Below, piece after piece: positions 1-8,247 of a DNA stretch of 64,000 nucleotides (position 1 is the first letter of the stretch; every line of letters starts with the position of its first letter). This DNA is from Eledone cirrhosa. Lineage: Eukaryota > Mollusca > Cephalopoda > Octopoda > Eledonidae. Location: the NCBI GenBank assembly GCA_964016885.1, contig OZ024744.1, positions 111,223,548 to 111,287,547 of the forward strand. The letters are read 5' to 3'. Under the pieces are notes generated by a model. The model ran no database searches. It was not told where the DNA came from and saw only the letters and a list, made by a program, of their open reading frames with translations. A program made the translations under genes and the position numbers.

Positions 1-5
1 TCTAG

Positions 6-1191
6 TCCTGGGGTGTCCAGCAAGGAGGCCTACTCGGGTCGCTCCTCTTTGCGCTGTCAGTGGACGGCTTGATCCGATTGGTCTGGTCGCCCCACAACGT
101 TTCGTACCTGGACGACTCGACACTGGCTCGCTTGGCTGAGGCGATAGTTGAGGACCTCCGGCAAATCATCATAGCTCTAAAGCTCCTTGGACTTGAGATC
201 ATCCCATCCAAATCTGAGGTGACAAACGAGCTACGGAGAGAGCAAATTCCATGAAGCCGTACTCAGCATCTGTCCCGTCCTGTCCGGAGCTCGGCTTACG
301 CCAAAAGACGCCACCTGCATTCTCGACTCTCCGATTCTCTCGAAAGCCATAAGAGACTGCCTGGAGACCAAGCATTAAAGCTTGTACCGAACAGCAGAGA
401 AGCTGCGTCTCCTTGATGCTCCTCCGGCGCTCTTCCTCTTGAGGAACTGCTTCACCCTCCCCAAATTTCTGTTCACGCTACGTGGTGTCACCCCCACGCA
501 AGTCTTCTCAGGGAACTCGACGTCACCATCCAATGCTGTGCAGAATTCATCTTCAATGTCAGTTTCGACAGCGCCGGCTGGCAACAGGTGAATCTCCCAG
601 TGAAGTTCCGTGACCTCAGCCTCCAATCTGCTTCAGATCTAACTCTACTGGCCTACCTTTCCTCTATCTCCTTCAGTCATGCGCTCCCACTGTCTTGCCG
701 CCAGAGGGCAGGCTGGTTCCCCCGACATGCCGCTCTCAACGACATATTGAGAAGGAGCCTGAGCGCAGCTGGCTTCCCATCACAACTGGAGCCAGTAGGT
801 TTAGACTGCGGGGATGGAAAGTGCCCCGATGGAATTATCCCCTTCCCATTCGAAGGAGGTAGATCCCTAGGATGTCACATGTTGGTACGTGTTCTCCGAG
901 TCAACTTCGTAACTTCGGCCACAAACCCCGGTACCGCGGCCCACTTTGCGGTGGAAAGGTAGACAAACAAATACTGAGGATTGTCCAGCCACTTACTCTT
1001 CGCACCGGTTACCGTCGAGACCTCAGGCGTACTTTGGACCCCGTACTGCCGAGCTCCTCAGCAAGACCGGAACGTCGGCGGCCCGTCTGAGGAAGGAGCT
1101 TCGTGAGGTGGGGTGGCTGTTGTAGCGGGTCTCGCTGGCCATTGTCCAGGGAAATGCTTTTGCAGAGCGCAACCACAACACCGCCACGCCC
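6..1191 (+). pseudogene. Degenerate non-LTR-type retrotransposon reverse transcriptase, 5' end outside window
   Basis: Remnant of a retrotransposon polymerase. In frame 3 (6-240) it reads GVQQGGLLGSLLFALSVDG, then YLDD in the active-site position, then a PSKSEVTN motif. Homology then moves between frames: frame 1 (~241-510, with LFLLRNCF), frame 3 (~513-865, with FNVSFDSAGW, GWFPRHAALNDILRR and LEPVGLDCGDGKCPDG), frame 1 (871-909), frame 3 (~912-1031, with VETSG) and frame 1 (1033-1191, with FGPRTAELLSK). In-frame stops lie at 376-378, 960-962, 975-977 and 1123-1125. About 100 or more residues usual between the LAYLSS part and the CRQRAGWFPRH part seem to be missing, so there is an internal deletion. 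From memory, relatives are common in invertebrate genomes. The cysteine-rich start followed by PD...D could be a restriction-like endonuclease as in R2-type elements, but that is inference. The element is clearly inactive. Confidence 0.82.
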
Positions 1192-1436
1192 TAGACCTAG
1201 AATCTATCACCTCCCCATTCCCCATCCCATTCTTCTGTAACCCTAGAGCCCTTGCCTTTTCCCCCCTTTTCCGTTATTTTACACACACAAAATAAACTTC
1301 ATCGTACATATACAGTACACATTCAAAATTACATTCACTCACACATAAACGTGCACTACCACACGTTTAAACTTACACATACAAATGATATGGACACAAA
1401 TACACACACATTTCATTTTGTGTTCCAGAATCATTT
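1192..1436. other. Gene-free stretch: pyrimidine-rich then CA-rich sequence
   Basis: This follows the last stop of the reverse transcriptase remnant. The first ~80 bases are C/T-rich and could be the element's 3' untranslated tail. About 1281-1415 are A/C-rich with many short CACA and ACACAT runs. No reading frame with recognisable content, and no clear poly(A) tail or target-site duplication. Confidence 0.5.
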
Positions 1437-1578
1437 CGGCGGGATTTGAACAAAATAATTGTTTCTACTTTTGGCACAAGGCCAGCAATTACCCAGTACA
1501 TAAAATACCAGTAATGTACTGGGTGTTTGCTGGCCTTGTGCTAAAAGTAGAAACAATTATTTTGTTCAAATCCCGCCG
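1437..1578. repeat. Inverted repeat (hairpin) made of two opposed SINE 3' fragments
   Basis: Arms at 1437-1502 and 1514-1578 are reverse complements with about three mismatches, separated by 11 bp. Each arm holds the same composite: a SINE tail (GGCCTTGTG...AGTAGAAACAATTATTTT) joined to the B-box segment of a SINE (GTTCAAATCCCGCCG). Because the composite junction is present in both arms, this is an inverted duplication of one rearranged fragment, not two independent insertions. The single strand would fold into a ~65-bp stem. Confidence 0.85.
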
Positions 1579-1680
1579 AGGTTAACTTTGCCTTTCGTCC
1601 TTACGGGATCGATAAAATAAAGTACCAGTAATGTACTGGAATAATTGCTGGCCTTGTGCCTAAAGTAGAAACAATTATTT
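1563..1680 (+). repeat. 5'-truncated SINE (B box to tail)
   Basis: Matches the 3' two-thirds of the complete SINEs at 5619-6010: B-box-like GTTCAAATCC, CCGCCGAGGTTAACTTTGCC, a variant of the GGTCGATAAAATAAAG block, then the GCCTTGTGCC...AAACAATTATTT tail. The tRNA-like head with the A box is missing. Its start fuses directly to another SINE tail (ending about 1563) that forms part of the hairpin arm. Confidence 0.8.
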
Positions 1681-1855
1681 TGCTTGTTTTTTACTTGGAC
1701 TACCTTTAGTTTCTGTATTGTATCCCCTTTGTGATCCTGTCCCTATTTTCATACACCTGAAGAAGGGCTAAAACCTGACACGTCGAACTTTCCTCTTATC
1801 CATATAAAGTGTGAATCTAATAAGACTTTTTATACCTCTGTTTGTTGACTCCTTG

Positions 1856-1858
<3 letters not shown>
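1681..1858. other. Unclassified sequence, possibly transposon-derived
   Basis: AT-rich sequence without a reading frame of interest. It contains CACCTGAAGAAGGGC followed by a CGTCGAAC-type motif. Such strings recur in many animal repeats at the 3' ends of mobile elements, but I cannot assign a family. Confidence 0.3.

Positions 1859-1890
<32 letters not shown>
1859..1890. repeat. (TA)16 microsatellite
   Basis: Uninterrupted TA dinucleotide run. Shorter TA runs occur at about 1999-2012 and 3368-3382. Confidence 0.95.
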
Positions 1891-1891
<1 letters not shown>

Positions 1892-2360
1892 CAGGAAGAG
1901 GGTCTTAAAGTTTCGGACGCTAGTCCTTCAGAAGAAGAAAGAAAGAGAAATAAGATAGATTGAGGGGACGGGCGGGTTGGAATTGGAAAAAATGTCTTTA
2001 TATATATATATATTAAAATAACAGATTAAAGTTTAAGCAAAGAATCACTGCTTTCACCCTTAACGGGATCTTCTGAAACTAAAAAAAAAATCAATCTGTG
2101 AACACACAAGTAAATATTTCGAGAAAACGTTACGACCGAAAGAAACCAGGAAGACAATACTTTGGTTCGTGAAGACGTTCCCTGGCAATGAACGGAACAA
2201 AAGCGAAGATAATATGTCGTTATGTAGAGCAGTGAGAACAATTTCATGCAAAGACAAAACCACGTTTATGGTATAAGTGGAGTCATTAGGCTAATATTCT
2301 ATTTAGGAAACCAAAGGATTCTCAGCTCCGGAGTTGAGAATAATGTTAATAAAGTTGTTA
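1891..2360. other. Gene-free AT-rich sequence
   Basis: Contains a short TA run near 1999-2012. Overlapping minus-strand frames here (2026-2263) have no recognisable domain and a low-complexity, AT-driven composition. No gene is supported. Confidence 0.5.
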
Positions 2361-3310
2361 AACGAAAATGAGGTTTATATATATCATTACATAAGTTGAA
2401 CATGAGCTTATTATAGGCAGAATATTAAGTTAAGGGCAGATAAATCCAGGAGTAAGGTAAGTTGGTGGATTATAACTTGTGAGAATAAATAGCAGGTGAG
2501 GTAGCAAGATGGCAGAGGGAGAGAAAAGAGACAAGATTAATGAATGTGTGAACGAAAATGAGGTTTATATATATCATTACATAAGTTGAACATGAGCTTA
2601 TTATAGGCAGAATATTAAGTTAAGGGCAGATAAATCCAGGAGTAAGGTAAGTTGGTGGATTATAACTTGTGAGAATAAATAGCAGGTGAGGTAGCAAGAT
2701 GGCAGAGGGAGAGAAAAGAGACAAGATTAATGAATGTGTGAACGAAAATGAGGTTTATATATATCATTACATAAGTTGAACATGAGCTTATTATAGGCAG
2801 AATATTAAGTTAAGGGCAGATAAATCCAGGAGTAAGGTAAGTTGGTGGATTATAACTTGTGAGAATAAATAGCAGGTGAGGTAGCAAGATGGCAGAGGGA
2901 GAGAAAAGAGACAAGATTAATGAATGTGTGAACGAAAATGAGGTTTATATATATCATTACATAAGTTGAACATGAGCTTATTATAGGCAGAATATTAAGT
3001 TAAGGGCAGATAAATCCAGGAGTAAGGTAAGTTGGTGGATTATAACTTGTGAGAATAAATAGCAGGTGAGGTAGCAAGATGGCAGAGGGAGAGAAAAGAG
3101 ACAAGATTAATGAATGTGTGAACGAAAATGAGGTTTATATATATCATTACATAAGTTGAACATGAGCTTATTATAGGCAGAATATTAAGTTAAGGGCAGA
3201 TAAATCCAGGAGTAAGGTAAGTTGGTGGATTATAACTTGTGAGAATAAATAGCAGGTGAGGTAGCAAGATGGCAGAGGGAGAGAAAAGAGACAAGATTAA
3301 TGAATGTGTA
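2361..3310 (+). repeat. Tandem repeat, 190 bp x 5 identical copies
   Basis: Copies start with AACGAAAATGAGGTTTATAT at 2361, 2551, 2741, 2931 and 3121, so the period is exactly 190 bp. By eye all five copies are identical to the base. Each unit ends with a purine-rich part (GCAAGATGGCAGAGGGAGAG and GAGACAAGATTAATGAATG). The unit has no coding content. Perfect identity implies very recent amplification or homogenisation, or an assembly-collapsed or expanded array. Confidence 0.95.
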
Positions 3311-3480
3311 AGTAGACAACTCACAGCGATGTGTGATAATTAATGTGTGATGAACATCTGCTTCAGTGTATATATATATATAATTGGTCCGGGTAGTGGT
3401 ATTTGATAAACCTATATAATAGTACGTACACATACACTTATCTGCGGATGCATGTATGCGGGCGTACGCACACATATATA
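3311..3480. other. Short unique spacer
   Basis: Unclassified sequence between two tandem arrays, with a TA run at about 3368-3382. No gene seen. Confidence 0.5.
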
Positions 3481-4325
3481 TTTTTGGATTGTGTGAGGGG
3501 GGGGTACGTACTGAGAGGTGTGTGTGAGAAGGGGTAGTGGGGGTAGTGGGTGGTGGGGGGAGGGGTAGTGGTGGTGGTGGTGGTGATAGTGGTGGAGGTA
3601 GCAGTGGTAGTCGTGGTGGTGGTGGTGGTGGTGGTGGTGGTGGTGGTGGTGGTGGTGGTGGTGGTAGTAGTGGTGGGAGTGGTAGTGGTGGTAGTGGTGG
3701 TGGTGGTGGTGGTGGTGGTGTTGGAGGTGGTGGTAGTATTAGTGGGGGGGTTAGATATGGTAGTAGTGGCGGTAGTAGTGGTGGAAGCGGTGGTAGAATT
3801 GACGGTGGTAGTGTTTAGTGGTAGTGTTGGTGTTGGTAGTAGTGTAGTTGTGTTGGTAGTAGTGAAGTAGTGTTGGTGTTGGTGTTGGTGGTAGTGTAGG
3901 TGGTAGTGTTGGTAATAGTGTAGTAGTGTAGTTGTGTTGGTGGTAGTGTTGGTAGTAGTGTAGTAGTGTAGTTGTGTTGGTGGTAGTGGTGGTGGTGGTG
4001 GTGGTGGTGGTGGTGGCGGCGGTGGTGGTGGTGGTGGTAGTATTAGTGGGGAGTAGAGATGGTAGTAGTGGTGGTAGTAGTGGTGGAAGTGGTGGTAGAA
4101 TTGCCGGTGGTAGTGTTTAGTGGTAGTGGTAGTAGTGTTGGTGTTGGTAGTAGTGTAGTTGTGTTGGTAGTGGTAGTAATGTTGGTGTTGGTGTTGGTGG
4201 TAGTGTTGGTAGTAGTGTAGTAGTGTTGGTAGTAGTGTAGTAGTGTTGATAGTAGTGTAGATGTGTTGGTGGTAGTGTTGGTAGTAGTGTAGTAGTGTAG
4301 TAGTGTTGGTCGTAGTGTTGGTGTT
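3481..4325 (-). repeat. GT-rich trinucleotide/12-mer array, inverted relative to the main array
   Basis: Built of GGT, AGT, GTT and GTG triplets. From about 3825 to 4325 it contains phrases such as GTTGGTAGTAGTGTAGTAGT, the reverse complement of the phrases in the 8.3-10 kb part of the main array (ACTACTACACTACTACCAAC). It therefore belongs to the same repeat family but runs the other way. Reading frames spanning it on both strands (poly-Gly/Ser/Val on plus, poly-Thr/His/Tyr on minus) are low-complexity by-products. Confidence 0.9.
3611..3664 (+). repeat. (GGT)n / (GTG)n microsatellite tract
   Basis: Nearly pure GGT triplets. Similar shorter tracts lie at about 3690-3722 and 3985-4040. Closely spaced GG pairs make two-tier G-quadruplexes possible on this strand; that is inference only. 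Confidence 0.85.
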
Positions 4326-4420
4326 CCCAGACATCAGAAGTCAGGTAACAGAAACATACAAGTCAGTAAACCATAGCAGTAAAATGTGTGCCATGGATAT
4401 GAGAAACTGTGAATGAAATA
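4326..4420. other. Short unique junction
   Basis: Non-repetitive bases between the GT-rich array and the SINE-tail satellite. The end reads GAATGAAATAATTG, sharing the string TGAAATAA with the satellite unit. This may be microhomology used when the array formed. Confidence 0.5.
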
Positions 4421-5330
4421 ATTGTTTCTACTTTTGGCACAAGGCCAGCAAAATACTCAGTACATTACTGGTATGAAATAACATACCAGAAGTGTTAATA
4501 TAAGAATCTGATTTACTTTATTCTACTAAAGATAATTGTTTCTACTTTTGGCACAAGGCCAGCAAATACCCAGTACATTACTGGTATGAAATAACATACC
4601 AGAAGTGTTAATATAAGAATCTGATTTACTTTATTCTACTAAAGATAATTGTTTCTACTTTTGGCACAAGGCCAGCAAAATACTCAGTACATTACTGGTA
4701 TGAAATAACATACCAGAAGTGTTAATATAAGAATCTGATTTACTTTATTCTACTAAAGATAATTGTTTCTACTTTTGGCACAAGGCCAGCAAATACCCAG
4801 TACATTACTGGTATGAAATAACATACCAGAAGTGTTAATATAAGAATCTGATTTACTTTATTCTACTAAAGATAATTGTTTCTACTTTTGGCACAAGGCC
4901 AGCAAATACCCAGTACATTACTGGTATGAAATAACATACCAGAAGTGTTAATATAAGAATCTGATTTACTTTATTCTACTAAAGATAATTGTTTCTACTT
5001 TTGGCACAAGGCCAGCAAATACCCAGTACATTACTGGTATGAAATAACATACCAGAAGTGTTAATATAAGAATCTGATTTACTTTATTCTACTAAAGATA
5101 ATTGTTTCTACTTTTGGCACAAGGCCAGCAAAATACTCAGTACATTACTGGTATGAAATAACATACCAGAAGTGTTAATATAAGAATCTGATTTACTTTA
5201 TTCTACTAAAGATAATTGTTTCTACTTTTGGCACAAGGCCAGCAAAATACCCAGTACATTACTGGTATGAAATAACATACCAGAAGTGTCAATATAAGAA
5301 TCTGATTTACTTTATTCTACTAAAGATAAC
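4421..5330 (-). repeat. SINE-tail satellite, ~113 bp x 8 copies
   Basis: Copies start (ATTGTTTCTACTTTTGGCAC) at 4421, 4535, 4648, 4762, 4875, 4988, 5101 and 5215, with periods of 113 or 114 bp. The length difference comes from CAAATACCCAG versus CAAAATACTCAG variants. The first ~52 bp of each unit are the 3' end of a minus-strand SINE, up to ACTGGTA. The other ~61 bp are non-SINE sequence ending in TTTATTCTACTAAAGATA, which is the target site of the adjacent SINE. The ninth copy (5329 onward) leaves the satellite after ACTGGTA and continues into the full SINE body. Confidence 0.93.
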
Positions 5331-5518
5331 TGTTTCTACTTTTGGCACAAGGCCAGCAAATACCCAGTACATTACTGGTACTTTATTTTATCGACCCCGG
5401 AAGGATGAAAAGCAAAGTTAACCTCGGCGGGATTTGAACTCAGATCATACAGGGACGTAACTCTATACTTCAAAGCATGGCATCCGGCCCTCTACCGATA
5501 CTGCCAATCCACCGCCTT
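5331..5518 (-). mobile_element. Full-length tRNA-derived SINE with target-site duplication
   Basis: On the minus strand it reads, 5' to 3': AGGCGGTGGATTGGCAGTAT head with an A-box-like region, a B-box-like GAGTTCAAATCC, CCGCCGAGGTTAACTTTGC, a block ending in GGGGTCGATAAAATAAAG, then the tail GCCTTGTGCC...AGTAGAAACA. It is flanked by a perfect 20-bp direct repeat, TTTATTCTACTAAAGATAAC, at 5311-5330 and 5519-5538, the mark of LINE-machinery insertion. A polymerase III promoter is expected from the tRNA-like head. The family looks like cephalopod SINEs, from memory. Confidence 0.9.
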
Positions 5519-5538
5519 TTTATTCTACTAAAGATAAC
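5519..5538. repeat. Right target-site duplication of the SINE
   Basis: Identical to 5311-5330. The left copy also forms the end of every unit of the 113-bp satellite (with AAT in place of the final AAC), so the satellite arose after the SINE inserted. Confidence 0.88.
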
Positions 5539-5618
5539 GTTAGTATGAAGGAAATAAGACAATGATTCCAATCACATAATATATTGTGCTGTGTGTGTTT
5601 GGTTTGGTAACATTATTT
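5539..5618. other. Spacer between divergent SINEs
   Basis: About 80 bp separate the head of the minus-strand SINE from the head of the plus-strand SINE dimer. Contains a short GT run. Nothing else seen. Confidence 0.5.
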
Positions 5619-5813
5619 AAGGCGGTGGACTGGCAGTATCGGTAGAGGGTCGGACGTTATGCTTTGACGCATAGAGTTACGGCCCTTGCCATTCTGAGTT
5701 CAAATCCCGCCAAGGTTAACTTTGCCTTTCATCCTTACGGGGTCGATAAAATAAAGTACCAGTAATGCACTGGGTAATTACTGGCCTTGTGCCAAAAGTA
5801 GAAACAATTATTT
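5619..5813 (+). mobile_element. tRNA-derived SINE, first of a head-to-tail dimer
   Basis: Starts AAGGCGGTGGACTGGCAGTA. An A-box-like element lies at about 5631-5649 and a B-box-like GAGTTCAAATCC at 5696-5707. The body ends GGGGTCGATAAAATAAAG, and the tail runs GGCCTTGTGCC...GTAGAAACAATTATTT to 5813. Length is ~195 bp. The next SINE begins at the very next base, so the two may have moved as a dimer. Confidence 0.88.
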
Positions 5814-6010
5814 AAGGCGGTAGATTAGCAGTATCGGTAGAGGGTCGGACGCCATGCTTTCCAGCATAGTTACGTCCCTTTACGATCTGAGTTCAAATCC
5901 CGCCGAGGTTGACTTTGCCTTTCATCCTTACGGGGTCGATAAAATAAAGTACCAGTAATGCACTGGGGGTTATTTGCTGGCCTTGTGCCTAAAGTAGAAA
6001 CAATTATTTA
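5814..6010 (+). mobile_element. tRNA-derived SINE, second of a head-to-tail dimer
   Basis: Same architecture as the copy before it: AAGGCGGTAGATTAGCAGTA head, GAGTTCAAATCC B box, GGGGTCGATAAAATAAAG, and the CAATTATTT tail ending about 6010. It differs from the first copy at scattered positions, so the dimer is not a very recent tandem duplication of one copy. No obvious long target-site duplication around the pair. Confidence 0.88.
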
Positions 6011-6847
6011 TAAATGCTAAGTTAAGTGATACCTTTGTAAAAGCAATATTACAGGTGGGAATGGTCTTTAAAGATATGTATCTGGCGTAGAATCAAGAAA
6101 AATGACTATTTTCCTGTTGATCTAAATTTTAAGTCCTTTTTTATAACTTATATGGCCAGAATTTTTAGAAAGTTCTTAATGTGTGCAAAACTATCAAGGA
6201 TCGGTCTCCACAGCCACCTTCGTGCCCACGGCAGACGGGAACTAAAATAAAGAAGATGTCATCATCGTTTACTATGGACAACCAAGATGTGGATGTAAAC
6301 TCAGATCTATATATAGTTAAAATATAGAGAAGAAAGATTTATTGATAAAGGAAACAAATCCATTTCCTTTGCATATCCAAAGGTAGGGTGACTATTCTAC
6401 TACTTGATAGACTGCCAGTGACTAGTATGTGCCCTATTTTGCTGAATATTTTTAGCATTTTAGTCATATTCCTGATGATTCAGCTGCTTTCCCTGCTTTC
6501 ATACCTTTAACCACACCTTAAACTGTCTAGTTGTGAACCAAAACAGTTGCTTACCCATCGTTCTCCTTACTCAACAACTTCTTATGGTATAATTGCATGC
6601 CTGCTTCCAGTGTGACAGTGAAGTACAGAGTTATATCATATAAACTTTCCCTAACAATGTCTTGTTTTGCAGTGATATACTGCTAATTAATACAGAACAA
6701 CTCATATCTCTGACATTCGTGTCTCAGAACATTGTTGAAACTCTTACTTTCTGCTTCTCTCATTGCTATTCATAACTGATAAATACATGATATCCTTCTT
6801 TACTCTGCCACTTTCTTCCAATCTTTCTAAGCCTATCTCTTAACTTT
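6011..6847. other. Gene-free AT-rich sequence
   Basis: Apparently single-copy within the window. I found no long reading frame, RNA gene or recognisable transposon domain on either strand. Confidence 0.5.
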
Positions 6848-7057
6848 TTATAGCTCTATCCACTGTACCATTCCATCTCCACATAATCTATCTGGTACTT
6901 TGCTACATCTATAAACTTGGTATGTGGTCTGCTGCAGGTTGTCTTGAAGAAACTCCTTAGTATTTTCTACGTTATAATTCTCTATCGTCTCCACCTTTTC
7001 ATCATACATGTTACATAGTAATTCTTTGAACGTACACCTCACTGAGATATCTTTCAT
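6848..7057 (-). other. Short open frame, 69 codons, unrecognised
   Basis: Starts MKDISVRCTF and ends GDGMVQWIEL, followed by a stop. It has the mixed composition of real protein, unlike frames inside the repeats, but matches no domain I know. No neighbouring exon or promoter can be defended. It may be a scrap of a decayed mobile element or chance. Not called as a gene. Confidence 0.2.
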
Positions 7058-7543
7058 CGTCCATGCATTTCTTCTCCAGATTGTCTAGTGTCTCAATGTC
7101 ACTCACTAATCACTAGTCTATGTTGAATAGTACATTCAACCATCTGTCTATCATATTTCCTGATCTACATGAAGTTTATTTGGCTTGTATATTTACTTGT
7201 TTGGTAGGTGACCAGGTGGTTAGCTGACTGGTACCGCTTCTGAAGCTGCTGCTCTACATCTCACAACTCAAAAAGATTTGATCATTCTTTATTCCTTGTA
7301 CCATGTCTGTAATTTCCATGTACATTGGAGTAGCCAACCTGATGTTACCCAAATATTATCCATTAAAGTCACCAGCTTTGGTAACACAGTTGTTCTTAGT
7401 TGTTGTGAAGGTAAGGTAGGTTACAAAAACAACTCAAAATATACCATCGGCTGGCAAGGTTGTCTGCAAGAGATCTTCACAGAAATTGTCCTTTTGTGCA
7501 TCATTATGGTGCATCGGCAGACATTACTGTTACAGTTTTATTG
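7058..7543. other. Gene-free sequence before the CT-rich tandem repeat
   Basis: A 90-codon plus-strand frame at 7278-7550 runs into the tandem repeat and has no recognisable domain. Nothing else supported. Confidence 0.45.
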
Positions 7544-8247
7544 CCAGTGACTACTCCAAGCTCAATTCCTCAGTTTATTTCGCTGTTGACAATAGAGTTA
7601 TTCCACCGGCAATTCCAGGACGATTAGTCTTCTGTGAGGAACGCTAAACTCTTTCGTTTCTTGGCTTTAGCTTGCGTTCATTTTGACCCTCCTCTCTCTC
7701 TCTCTCTCCCTCTCTCTCTCTCTCTCCCTCTCTCTCTCCCTCTTCTCTCTCTCTCTCCAGTGACTACTCCAAGCTCAATTCCTCAGTTTATTTCGCTGTT
7801 GACAATAGAGTTATTCCACCGGCAATTCCAGGACGATTAGTCTTCTGTGAGGAACGCTAAACTCTTTCGTTTCTTGGCTTTAGCTTGCGTTCATTTTGAC
7901 CCTCCTCTCTCTCTCTCTCTCTCCCTCTCTCTCTCCCTCTTCTCTCTCTCTCTCCAGTGACTACTCCAAGCTCAATTCCTCAGTTTATTTCGCTGTTGAC
8001 AATAGAGTTATTCCACCGGCAATTCCAGGACGATTAGTCTTCTGTGAGGAACGCTAAACTCTTTCGTTTCTTGGCTTTAGCTTGCGTTCATTTTGACCCT
8101 CCTCTCTCTCTCTCTCTCCCTCTCTCTCTCCCTCTTCCCTCTCTCTCTCTCCAGTGACTACTCCAAGCTCAATTCCTCAGTTTATTTCGCTGTTGACAAT
8201 AGAGTTATCCACCGACAATTCCAGGACGATTAGTCTTCTGTGAGGAA
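7544..8247 (+). repeat. Tandem repeat, ~197-213 bp x 3.5, with CT microsatellite
   Basis: Units begin CCAGTGACTACTCCAAGCTC at 7544, 7757, 7954 and 8151. Period lengths are 213, 197 and 197; the differences lie in the CTCTCTCC tract that ends each unit. The fourth copy stops after GTCTTCTGTGAGGAA and runs into the main array. Each unit junction is a long polypyrimidine tract followed by CAG, resembling a 3' splice site. Confidence 0.93.

Noticed and set aside
3438..4334. Poly-Thr/His/Tyr frame on the minus strand and poly-Gly or poly-Val frames on the plus strand
   Set aside because: Low-complexity translations of a GGT/GTA/GTT array, open on both strands at once.
4421..5330. CRISPR-like spacing of repeats
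   Set aside because: The whole unit repeats, including the supposed spacers, and half of it is SINE tail; genome context is eukaryotic.
5619..6010. tRNA genes
   Set aside because: A- and B-box-like elements are present but the cloverleaf stems do not form well and the sequence continues into a SINE body and tail.
6848..7057. Small conserved protein gene on the minus strand
   Set aside because: Normal-looking composition but no known domain, no supporting exon or promoter; kept only as an unrecognised open frame.
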